This document shows positions 1 through 6,844 of a stretch of 8,497 bases of DNA, one piece after another. This DNA is from an uncultured Oscillospiraceae bacterium. Lineage in GTDB: Bacteria > Bacillota > Clostridia > Oscillospirales > Oscillospiraceae. The stretch lies in NCBI GenBank assembly GCA_910588635.1, contig CAJUPW010000046.1, positions 1-8,497 of the forward strand. Direction: 5' to 3'. The notes under the pieces were generated by a model that did not search any database, was not told the DNA's origin, and saw nothing but the letters and a program-made list of their open reading frames with translations. Each line of letters begins with the position of its first letter. Positions within the stretch are counted from its first letter, which is position 1. Position numbers and translations under genes: made by a program.

Positions 1-3000
1 AACACAGCCCCCTCCAGCAGCGTACCGGCAGGCAGACCGTTGGTGGAGTTGTAGTCGGCGGACTTCTTCGTGATCTGGATTTGAGCGGTAATGGGAATGT
101 TCTTCCATTCGATCAGGGTGGTTTCACCTGCGGTGACGTAGACAGTTTTCATGGCGGTGTCGGGGACGTAGCCCTTGTTCTCCAGCTCCCGCAGGTAGTA
201 CCGGCCCGACTTGGTCAGGCCCTCGATGTACACATATCCAGAATTATCGGAGGTGTACTGCCCGATGGGGGTGTTGGCGCTGTCGTAGAGCAGGAAGGTC
301 ACGCCCTGGATGCCCTTGCCGGTGACGCTGTCCGTCTTATGGATCAGGATGCCGCTGAAAGCCTTGTTTTTCACCGTCAAGGTGGTACCTTTTCCGCCAT
401 CCTGCATGGTGAAGTAATGGGGCGTGGAATCCAGCTTGAATTCCTTCGGACAGGCGGTTTCCACCGCGTAATAATTGCCCCTGTCCAGTTGAAGGGTGGC
501 GCGGCCATCGCTGCCGGTGGTGATGGTGTCCACCAGCCCGCCGTCAGAGACGCGGCGGATCTCGAAGGTCACATTGGGGATGCGCTTGCTCTCGTTCCCC
601 TCCACCACCTTGATCAGCTCGAAGTTCCCCACAGGCGTGTTGTAAAAGACCAGCGTCTGGCAGTCATCCGGGTCGATTTTGACGGTCTGCGTCTGTGTTG
701 CCGGGTCAATGGTGAATCCAGGCAGCGTTTTCACCTCTTTTGCGATGACAGTGCCCACGATCCCGCTGATCCGGATCTCTCCGTTCCGGTCAGTTTCGTA
801 CAGGCCCTTGCTGCTGGTATGCCCATGGTTATCGTCCACATAGGAGCCGTCCGCGTAGGTCAACAAGAACTGTACCCCGGCCAGCGGGCTGCCGTCCAGG
901 CTGCTCTTTTTCTGGATGACGAGGGAACCGGCCCTTTCATTCCAGAAGATCATCTCCTGGGGCTTCTTGGACGCCTGGATCGTGATGGTCTGGGGTTCGC
1001 CGTCCAGCATAAAGCCCTCCACCGTGGAGATCTCCCGTGCGGTGACGGTGGTACCGGGTTCCAGGTCATTCAGCACGATTTCCCCGGCGCTGCTGGTATA
1101 GTACACCCCGTTGTTGGTGCCGATGGGCTTGCCGTAGCCGTCCACGACTTTGAAGCAAACACCCTTCAGCGGCTCATGATCCGTCCCCTTGATGTACTTT
1201 TTGATGGTCAAAACCATCTTGGGGTCGTTCTCAAAATCGAGGCTGTTGCCGCCGCCTGTGCCGGTGTTGGCGCCGGGAGTGGTGGTAGTGGTGCCGCCGC
1301 TGGTGAAGGAATTGGTCCCCGATTTCAGGATGATGGTCTGCGGGGTGGTGTTGAGGACATGGGTATCGGGCACCTTATATTCAGACACCACCACGGTCGA
1401 GCCGGGCATGAGGCCGGTAACAGTCACCGTTCCGTCCGCCCCGGTGGTGTACCTGCCGATCAGGTTCCCATCGCCGTCCTTGACCGAGAAAACTGTGTTG
1501 GGGATCGGCTTCCCATTGGTGGAATCCCGTTTCGAGAGGGTCAATGAACACAGGGGCGTGTTATAAAAATAGAGGTGCTGCGTGTCATCGCCGGGATTGA
1601 TCACCACGGTCTGGCTGCGGGTATTGGGGTCAACGGCAAATCCAGACGGACTGGTGACCTCCGTTGCGATGATGGTGCCGGTGATATTGGACACCACGAT
1701 CTGGCCCTCGGAATTAGTCCAGTACAGACCGTTGGAGGAGAGCTGGCCGCTCTCAGCGTCCACCACCTTCCCGTCCGCGTAGGTCAATTTGAACTGCGCG
1801 CCCTCAAGCGGAGTTTTGTCCAGGCTGGACAGCTTATGGATGACGAGATTTCCCGCCTTGTGGTTGATGAATTGCAGCCGCACACACTGTCCGGCCTTGA
1901 CAACGGCGGTCTGCGCCACATCGTCCAGCACATATCCGGTTTTTGAGCGGGTCTCCTTGACCACCAGTGTGGTGTTCGGGTCGATGTTCTCCACCAGGAA
2001 GGTCCCATCCAACGCAGTCGTAAATTTTCCGTTGGCGTCGCCCACCACGGAGCCGTCCGACTTGGTGACCAAAAATTCAACGCCGCTCAGAGGCTCGCCC
2101 TGGTCCCCCACCTTCGTGACCAACAGGGAGCCCTTGGCGCTGTTGCCGAAATGGACCTGGATGACCTCCTGCTCCTCGCCGGAGAGGTAGACCGTCTGGG
2201 GCGGCGTATCGATCACATGAGCGCCGTCACTGGACAATTCCTCAATGATGTAAGCGCCCTTTTTCAACCCGGTTGCGGTGAAAGAGCCGTTGGCCGAGGT
2301 GCGGAACGTCCCGATCACGGTGCCGCCTGTGCCGGAGGTGTTGCCGGAGAGATAGCGGATCTGGAACACCGCCCCCTCAATGGCCACATTGGGATTCTGG
2401 CTGTCGTATTTCCAAACGCAGATGGCGGACAGGGGCTGGTTGCGGAAGCGGAAGGTGTGGCCCTGCCCAGCGGGGACAAATGCCTCCTGGGTGTCGGGGT
2501 CCGCCTTGGCGAAGCCCTTCAGCGGCTCCAGCTCCTTGACCCGGAACCAGCCGTCCCGCAGGCCCAGCTCGCCCATCTCCGGGCCGTTCAGCTCAATGCG
2601 CCCGTTCTCGTCCGTGTAGAACACGCCCAGGTCGTTGATCTCGCCGGTGGCTGTGCTGTTGCTGGCGTACCAGACCTGGAAGGGGACGTTGGCCAGCGGC
2701 TCATAAGTAACCGCATTTTCCTTGACGATCTCAATGACGGGCCGCTTGTGGTTCTTGAAGTAGGCGGTGTGATCCCGGTCCGGGTACAGCGTTACCAGTT
2801 GGCTGGGCGCGTCCGGCAGGTAGGGCGAGGGAACCGACTTTTCCGAAATTTCGTACACACCGGGGAGCAGATTCTCCAGCACGGCAAGGCCCGTGCTGTC
2901 CGTCTCGATCTCATCCACCGAATGGCCGTCCGCCGCCCGGACGGTAAAAATCGTATGCTCAATCGGGCTGCCATCGTCCGCGTCATTTTTATAGACATAC

Positions 3001-5777
3001 AAATTGGGCCGCTTATGGTTTTCCAGCACAATCGTGCTTTCTTTTCCGGGGAACAGCTCCACATGATGCTCTTTCAGATCCCGGATGTGGTCGTTCACTG
3101 TGGCGGTTTCCACCAGGGAATAGACCCCAGGATCGAGGCCCTCCCACAAGATCTCGCCCCGCTCATTGGTCACCCGGTCCAGGTAGTGGGAGCCGTCCTC
3201 GATCTTGGCCAGCCGGAAGGAGACGCCCTCCAGAGGAGCGCCGTCCGAGCTGGTTTTCGTGAGGCGCAAAGAGGGCTTCTTGCTGTTGGTGAACACAAAT
3301 TGGGCGGTCTCGTTGGGCTTCAGCTCAATGATCCGCTGGGCGCTGTCGATGACATAGCCGGGGCAGTCCAGTTCCGTCACCACTGCCGCCCCGGTGGGCA
3401 GCTTGGACAGATCGATGGTACCGTCCTCCAGCGAGGTCAACTCCACAGGCCCCCAGCTCCCGTTCACCGCCTCAAACTTAAAGCGGGCGTTGGCGATGGG
3501 CTTGGACAGGTCGGCGCTGTCCACCTTGATGAGGTGCATACCGGGCAGCTTGTCATTGAAAAAGACAAGCTCCTGGGTGGCCGTCTGGCCCGCTTTCAGC
3601 TCGATCTGCTGGGGCGTGGTGTCCACAATGTGGGTATCATCCGTAGACACCTCTTTAACCAGGTAAGTGCCCGGTTCCAGGTCATAGAGGCTGATCTCCC
3701 CGCTCTCCGTGGTGGTAACGGTATCAAACAGCTCCGCGTCCTTGTAAATTTCAAAGGTGACGTTGGGCAGCTTGGCCTTGCTCAGTCGGTCATACTTGAT
3801 GATCCGCAGGGAGGGCCGGGACAGGTTCACCACCGTCAAAACGGGGTCGTCCTCAATAGCCGGGTCATAGGGATCAATGTGGATTCCGTGGGCGGTGCGG
3901 TCCAGCACATGGCCTGCCGGGGCGATCTTCTCCACCGCCTCCACGTACATTTCCGCCTTGATGCCCGTGATGTACGCCTCGCCGGCGTCATTGGTGGTGA
4001 CGGAGGTGAGGTATTTGCCGTCACCGTAGATGTCAAAGGTGGCGTCGGGCAGGCAGACGCCGTTCTCGTTCTTTTTCACGAGAATGAGCTGGGGTTCCCG
4101 GACGTTCTCAAAGGTGAGCAGGACATCCTTTTCGCCTGTCCATTCCACGGTTTCGATGCGCTCATCCTTCAGGTAAGAGGGAGGCGGGGACTGCTCCCAA
4201 ACCCGGTACGACCCATAGGGCAGCTCATCGCCCTGGAAGGAGATCGTGCCGTCAAAGCCGGTGGTGCCGGTAGTCTTATAGGAGCCGTCAATCTGCTCAA
4301 AGACGAACACGGCCCCCTGCAAGCTGCCCTTATTCTGGGCGTCAATTTTCTTGACGGTGAAGCCATGTTCCTCATCGTCCGTCACCGTCAGGTAGGTGGT
4401 GCGGCCAGGGGTGAGGGTGACGTTCATGGGCGCGATGATCTGGTAGCCCTCCGGGGCGGAGGTTTCAGACAGCGTAAATTTTTCATCGGCGGGGAGGTCG
4501 CGCCAGATGATCTGCCCGCTGCGGTCGCTGGTGCCGGTGACCGTGGTACCCCGGTCACCGGTGAGGGTGAACTCCGCCCCCTCCAGGGGCGCGCCGCCTG
4601 GGCCGGTCTTGACGATCTGCAGGCTGGCGGTGTCCGGCTCCTCCGTACCGCTCCACTTGAAGGCGGCCTGGGCGTCCAGGGTGGTGTAGCCGGGGTCGGA
4701 CACGATGTAGGACTGTTCCGTGGCGGAGGGGTTGTAGGCGAGGTACAGATTATACTGCGCCACGCCGCCCGTGGCCCGGATGGTAAAGCTGCCCTCGGTG
4801 GGGACGTTATCCACAGGGATGCAGACCTTAAACGCGCCATAGTATTCCGAGCCGTTGGCGTTCAGATTGGTATTGCGGTTCCGGCTGGTATCCACCTTAT
4901 AGCAGGTGGCCCCGTTTTCCGACACCGTCTCCAGCGGAGCATTATTCTCCGCCACGAAGATGGTCCCCTGGGGGGCGTCTGTGGAGTACACCTTGGTGGT
5001 GCGGTCATCGATCCAGGTGGAGGTGGCGGAGGCCACATACATGGTGCGGGTGTAATATTCCACCCCGTTGATGGTCTCCTTTTTGATTCCGTCCTCATGG
5101 TCGGCGGCAGCGCCCTCCAGGCCGTACTCGTTCAGCACCTCCACGCCCCGGATGTCCCTGTCCTCCTCAGCGCGGATGGACAGCCCGGTGTAGAGATTTT
5201 TCGTCCAGTGGGTGGAGTGGTCCAGCATGGTCTTGACACTGTCAAAAATGCGGATCTTCTGGGCGTCCGCGGTAGGCTGTACCAGGGAGGCCCGGCCAGC
5301 GGTGGAGGAGGTGCCGGGGACGGCCAGTTGGCCGCAGGATGCCCACACCGCCAACTGCGTGGCGTACTTATACTCATCCTCCGTCAGACTGGCGACGCCC
5401 CGAACATCGTCCGCGTGAAGCTCCTTGAACTGCTCCAGCGTCCGGTTGGGATAGCCGTTGGCGAACACGCCCATGGTCTGGGGGTTCCGGTCATACTCCC
5501 GCAGGGTCAGGGACTTGGAGGGGGACACCCCTTTCAGGCCCCAGTTGACGCAGTAGGCGGTGCCGGTCAGGCCATCGTTGCTGGTGTACTTCCAGTAGCC
5601 GCCGCCGATGGACCCGCCCGTGGACTTGTCCAGGTAATTGCCGAAGCCGGCCTGGGTGATCTTGACGCTGCCGCTGCCGCCCAGACTGGCGGCGCTGGCG
5701 GGAACGGCCAGCAGGCCGGCCAGCGTGGCGACCGCCAGCAGCAGGGCAAGCAGTCTGGTAAAACGATGATGTTTCAT
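1..5777 (-). CDS. Giant thioester/CnaB-repeat surface adhesin (SpaA-type), 3' end beyond window
   Basis: Exported surface protein predicted to reach out from the cell wall and bond covalently to a target. The ATG at 5777 has AAGGAG 5 bases upstream, and the frame stays open for 1925 codons to base 1 with no stop. Residues 1-29 form a signal peptide: basic start, Leu/Ala core, PASA cleavage site. Residues about 30-230 match a thioester domain (YCVNWG with Cys76; TQLAVW with Gln141). Residues about 231-384 are unassigned and contain Cys292 and Cys319. From residue 385 come sixteen complete CnaB/SpaA-type domains of 87-111 residues and a partial seventeenth. Each complete domain keeps the early Lys, mid-domain Glu and terminal Asn (Asp in the first) used for isopeptide bonds in this family. 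The C-terminus, where a sortase signal would be expected, is off the left edge. The sortase and transglutaminase genes lie just upstream on the same strand. Family assignment is firm; the ligand is unknown. Confidence 0.93.
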   Translation of the reverse strand, partial: MKHHRFTRLLALLLAVATLAGLLAVPASAASLGGSGSVKITQAGFGNYLDKSTGGSIGGGYWKYTSNDGLTGTAYCVNWGLKGVSPSKSLTLREYDRNPQTMGVFANGYPNRTLEQFKELHADDVRGVASLTEDEYKYATQLAVWASCGQLAVPGTSSTAGRASLVQPTADAQKIRIFDSVKTMLDHSTHWTKNLYTGLSIRAEEDRDIRGVEVLNEYGLEGAAADHEDGIKKETINGVEYYTRTMYVASATSTWIDDRTTKVYSTDAPQGTIFVAENNAPLETVSENGATCYKVDTSRNRNTNLNANGSEYYGAFKVCIPVDNVPTEGSFTIRATGGVAQYNLYLAYNPSATEQSYIVSDPGYTTLDAQAAFKWSGTEEPDTASLQIVKTGPGGAPLEGAEFTLTGDRGTTVTGTSDRSGQIIWRDLPADEKFTLSETSAPEGYQIIAPMNVTLTPGRTTYLTVTDDEEHGFTVKKIDAQNKGSLQGAVFVFEQIDGSYKTTGTTGFDGTISFQGDELPYGSYRVWEQSPPPSYLKDERIETVEWTGEKDVLLTFENVREPQLILVKKNENGVCLPDATFDIYGDGKYLTSVTTNDAGEAYITGIKAEMYVEAVEKIAPAGHVLDRTAHGIHIDPYDPAIEDDPVLTVVNLSRPSLRIIKYDRLSKAKLPNVTFEIYKDAELFDTVTTTESGEISLYDLEPGTYLVKEVSTDDTHIVDTTPQQIELKAGQTATQELVFFNDKLPGMHLIKVDSADLSKPIANARFKFEAVNGSWGPVELTSLEDGTIDLSKLPTGAAVVTELDCPGYVIDSAQRIIELKPNETAQFVFTNSKKPSLRLTKTSSDGAPLEGVSFRLAKIEDGSHYLDRVTNERGEILWEGLDPGVYSLVETATVNDHIRDLKEHHVELFPGKESTIVLENHKRPNLYVYKNDADDGSPIEHTIFTVRAADGHSVDEIETDSTGLAVLENLLPGVYEISEKSVPSPYLPDAPSQLVTLYPDRDHTAYFKNHKRPVIEIVKENAVTYEPLANVPFQVWYASNSTATGEINDLGVFYTDENGRIELNGPEMGELGLRDGWFRVKELEPLKGFAKADPDTQEAFVPAGQGHTFRFRNQPLSAICVWKYDSQNPNVAIEGAVFQIRYLSGNTSGTGGTVIGTFRTSANGSFTATGLKKGAYIIEELSSDGAHVIDTPPQTVYLSGEEQEVIQVHFGNSAKGSLLVTKVGDQGEPLSGVEFLVTKSDGSVVGDANGKFTTALDGTFLVENIDPNTTLVVKETRSKTGYVLDDVAQTAVVKAGQCVRLQFINHKAGNLVIHKLSSLDKTPLEGAQFKLTYADGKVVDAESGQLSSNGLYWTNSEGQIVVSNITGTIIATEVTSPSGFAVDPNTRSQTVVINPGDDTQHLYFYNTPLCSLTLSKRDSTNGKPIPNTVFSVKDGDGNLIGRYTTGADGTVTVTGLMPGSTVVVSEYKVPDTHVLNTTPQTIILKSGTNSFTSGGTTTTTPGANTGTGGGNSLDFENDPKMVLTIKKYIKGTDHEPLKGVCFKVVDGYGKPIGTNNGVYYTSSAGEIVLNDLEPGTTVTAREISTVEGFMLDGEPQTITIQASKKPQEMIFWNERAGSLVIQKKSSLDGSPLAGVQFLLTYADGSYVDDNHGHTSSKGLYETDRNGEIRISGIVGTVIAKEVKTLPGFTIDPATQTQTVKIDPDDCQTLVFYNTPVGNFELIKVVEGNESKRIPNVTFEIRRVSDGGLVDTITTGSDGRATLQLDRGNYYAVETACPKEFKLDSTPHYFTMQDGGKGTTLTVKNKAFSGILIHKTDSVTGKGIQGVTFLLYDSANTPIGQYTSDNSGYVYIEGLTKSGRYYLRELENKGYVPDTAMKTVYVTAGETTLIEWKNIPITAQIQITKKSADYNSTNGLPAGTLLEGAV
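630..2429 (-). repeat. Three-domain supra-repeat: CnaB domains 9-10-11 resemble 12-13-14
   Basis: Domains at residues 1117-1409 and 1410-1716 appear to be two copies of one three-domain block. Domain 9 (AHVIDTPPQTVYL) resembles domain 12 (THVLNTTPQTIIL). Domain 10 (EPLSGVEFLV) resembles domain 13 (EPLKGVCFKV). Domain 11 (SSLDKTPLEGAQFKLTYADG) resembles domain 14 (SSLDGSPLAGVQFLLTYADG), and both end in FYNTP. At DNA level domains 11 and 14 share an identical 17-base run, at 1771-1787 and 847-863. The rest has diverged. Confidence 0.7.
1245..1304 (-). other. Gly/Thr-rich insertion inside CnaB domain 12
   Basis: Residues about 1492-1511 form a low-complexity stretch of Gly, Thr, Ser, Pro and Asn, including a run of five Thr followed by PGANTGTGGG. 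It sits between the penultimate strand (TIILK) and the closing strand with the bonding Asn (FEND). It explains why this domain has 111 residues when most have about 90. Linkers of this composition usually lie between domains, so a position within a fold is unusual. It probably forms a surface loop. Confidence 0.7.
5088..5690 (-). other. Predicted thioester domain (TED) at the adhesin N-terminus
   Basis: Part of the adhesin, residues about 30-230; the boundaries are approximate. Cys76 lies in AYCVNWG (codon 5550-5552). Gln141 lies in TQLAVW (residues 140-145; Gln codon 5355-5357). In Gram-positive thioester domains (the TQxA/PF08341 group, known from streptococcal Cpa and SfbI) a Cys in a YC motif and the Gln of TQxAIW join into an internal thioester that reacts with host amines. 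The order, motif form and N-terminal position all fit. The separation of 65 residues is shorter than in the streptococcal examples, so this is probably the compact form common in Clostridia. A further Cys148 follows closely. Bond formation itself is inferred. Confidence 0.82.
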
Positions 5778-5782
5778 ACTGT

Positions 5783-5788
5783 CTCCTT
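5783..5788 (-). promoter_or_regulatory. Ribosome binding site of the adhesin gene
   Basis: AAGGAG on the minus strand, 5 bases before the ATG at 5777. It fixes the start that gives a complete signal peptide. Confidence 0.85.
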
Positions 5789-5800
5789 GTAAAAATTATT

Positions 5801-5826
5801 TGCGGTGATTGAACAGGTACACCGCA
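5801..5826 (-). promoter_or_regulatory. Small inverted repeat in the adhesin leader (possible attenuator or operator)
   Basis: Seven-base perfect arms TGCGGTG (5820-5826 on the minus reading) and CACCGCA (5801-5807) flank a 12-base loop. The minus strand then continues AATAATTTTT directly into the adhesin ribosome binding site. It could be a weak second terminator, an attenuator or a protein site. Only the repeat is seen; its function is a guess. Confidence 0.35.
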
Positions 5827-5845
5827 TGAAACCTGTGGAAAACAG

Positions 5846-5887
5846 AAAAAGCGGGGGCGGCCTGCATTGCTGCAAGCCGCCCCCGCT
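5846..5887 (-). terminator. Rho-independent terminator after the transglutaminase-like gene
   Basis: A 12-base-pair perfect GC-rich stem (AGCGGGGGCGGC, 5876-5887, with its complement at 5850-5861) has a 14-base loop that can pair further through TGCA. On the minus strand it is followed by a T run. It lies 15 bases past the stop codon at 5903 and separates the upstream genes from the adhesin. Confidence 0.92.
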
Positions 5888-5902
5888 GCGGAGAGAGGAT
5901 GT

Positions 5903-6733
5903 TTACTTTGTCGATCCGGGTACAAATAATTCCTTGAGGAAGGCGGTGGCCTCCGGGGCCTGATCCCGCCCGGTCTGGTAGCTTTCGGTGAGCAGGACGC
6001 TGTTCCTGCCGGAGAGGTCGTTGGCGGACACGTCCACATGGAGCCACGCTCCGTCCACATAGACGAGGTTCCAGGTGTGGGCCTTGCTACTGATGGTGAA
6101 GCAGGGGATGTCCGCCGCGGCGCAGAGGAACTTCATCGCTCTGGCGTAGGAACCGCAGGCTGCTTTCAACTCCACGGCGTGGGCCGCGAAGGTCTGAGTG
6201 ATGCCGGAGACCTTGCCCTTCTGGTAGGCCAGCAGGGTGCGGATGTAGTCGTTGAAATATTCCACCTTCTCGCTGTCCGAGGCCAGTGTCCCCGCATGGT
6301 CGAGGGCAGGCTGGATGAAGTCCAGGGGCGCTTGGTAGTTTTCCGGCATCTCAGCGGACACGGCGTAGTAGTCCAGGTACTGCCAGTAGTCCGTAAAGCC
6401 CTGCGGCACATAGTGTTCGTAGCGCAGGACGCCCTCCATGCGCCCGGTCAGCTTCTTCACCGCGCTGTAGTCCTCCTTGCTCACCATGGTGTAGGCGGGG
6501 GCGGTATCGCTGGTTCCGTCCACCATGGTCTGGCGGATGGCGTTGTACAGCTCCCGCGTGTAGGGGCCGGTGAACACGTCCGGGTTGGCCTCCTGGGAGA
6601 AGTCCTCCCGGCTCCAGTGGCTGGCGGTGATGGAGTAGGGCTGTGGGGCCTCCACCGCCTGGGCTGGGACGGCCAACAGCGCCGCCGTCATCGCCCCGGT
6701 CAGGAACAGGGACACAAATTTTTTGCTTTTCAT
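5903..6733 (-). CDS. Exported transglutaminase-like protein
   Basis: A 276-residue secreted protein. Residues 1-26 form a signal peptide (MKSKKF, hydrophobic core, VPAQA cleavage site). The C-terminal half carries a transglutaminase-like fold with the triad in order: Cys193 in AACGSYA, His219 in AHTWNLVYVDG and Asp234 in WLHVDV. This family uses a papain-like Cys-His-Asp centre; members cross-link Gln and Lys, or act as proteases or amidases. The N-terminal half (residues about 27-150) matches no domain I recognise and is rich in Tyr and acidic residues. The ATG at 6733 is preferred over the upstream in-frame ATG at 6820 because it has GGAGGA 7 bases upstream and starts directly at the signal peptide. 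Its place between a sortase and a cross-linked adhesin suggests surface protein modification, but the substrate is not evident. Confidence 0.88.
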   Translation of the reverse strand: MKSKKFVSLFLTGAMTAALLAVPAQAVEAPQPYSITASHWSREDFSQEANPDVFTGPYTRELYNAIRQTMVDGTSDTAPAYTMVSKEDYSAVKKLTGRMEGVLRYEHYVPQGFTDYWQYLDYYAVSAEMPENYQAPLDFIQPALDHAGTLASDSEKVEYFNDYIRTLLAYQKGKVSGITQTFAAHAVELKAACGSYARAMKFLCAAADIPCFTISSKAHTWNLVYVDGAWLHVDVSANDLSGRNSVLLTESYQTGRDQAPEATAFLKELFVPGSTK

Positions 6734-6740
6734 GCTCGTT

Positions 6741-6746
6741 TCCTCC
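6741..6746 (-). promoter_or_regulatory. Ribosome binding site of the transglutaminase-like gene
   Basis: GGAGGA on the minus strand, 7 bases before the ATG at 6733. It decides the start in favour of 6733 over the upstream in-frame ATG at 6820. Confidence 0.85.
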
Positions 6747-6776
6747 GTTTCATAAAATGTGGGGTTTGCAAACCGA

Positions 6777-6806
6777 ACCATACCACATGAACCGGGGAAA
6801 GTCGAA
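6777..6806 (-). promoter_or_regulatory. Possible sigma-A-type promoter for the transglutaminase-like gene
   Basis: Minus-strand TTCGAC (6801-6806) as a -35 and TATGGT (6777-6782) as a -10, separated by 18 bases. It lies in the 111-base gap between the sortase and transglutaminase genes, and transcription would begin about 35-40 bases before the start codon. Both boxes match the consensus only partly, so readthrough from the sortase gene is an equally good explanation. Confidence 0.35.
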
Positions 6807-6808
6807 CA

Positions 6809-6834
6809 CAATCGGCACACAGCGGCGGCGATTG
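6809..6834 (-). other. Weak inverted repeat after the sortase gene
   Basis: CAATCG (6829-6834, minus reading) and CGATTG (6809-6814) flank a 14-base GC-rich spacer just past the sortase stop. No T run follows, so it is not a convincing terminator. It may be a processing hairpin or chance. Confidence 0.25.
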
Positions 6835-6844
6835 CCGAACAGGG

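Larger units (their letters stand above)
1..4625 (-). repeat. Tandem CnaB/SpaA-type domain array, 16 complete plus 1 partial
   Basis: Protein-level tandem repeat within the adhesin. By hand translation the domains start at residues 385, 472, 563, 656, 746, 836, 925, 1014, 1117, 1216, 1309, 1410, 1521, 1617, 1717, 1808 and 1897 (partial, cut by the edge). Each begins with a short strand ending in Lys (for example SLRIIK, GSLLVTK, GNLVIHK), followed by a P-L-x-G-V-x-F-like segment. A Glu follows in a V-x-E or similar strand, then G-Y/G-F or T-H, then a last strand ending in Asn (FENV, FTNS, FYNT, FKNH). This is the CnaB plan, in which Lys and Asn form an isopeptide bond with help from Glu. The copies are strongly diverged, so this is an old expansion and not a recent slippage repeat. 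Confidence 0.9.

Noticed and set aside
81..1547. Plus-strand open frame of 488 codons
   Set aside because: Antisense shadow of adhesin domains 11-16, with the same composition bias and no recognisable motif. The minus-strand reading gives clear CnaB repeats.
1..4625. CRISPR array or DNA-level direct repeats
   Set aside because: The periodicity is at protein level, about 90 codons with strongly diverged DNA; there are no short identical repeats with unique spacers.
2151..5792. Plus-strand open frame of 1213 codons
   Set aside because: It is antisense to the adhesin across its whole length. Its product is Gly/Val/Leu/Asp-rich without domain order, and it arises because GC-biased codons on the other strand leave few stops.
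5491..6060. Minus-strand open frame of 189 codons spanning the terminator
   Set aside because: It runs through the transglutaminase 3' end, the intrinsic terminator and the adhesin signal peptide in a wrong frame.
6734..6820. N-terminal extension of the transglutaminase-like protein to an ATG at 6820
   Set aside because: The extension would precede the signal peptide, and the strong GGAGGA site fits the ATG at 6733.
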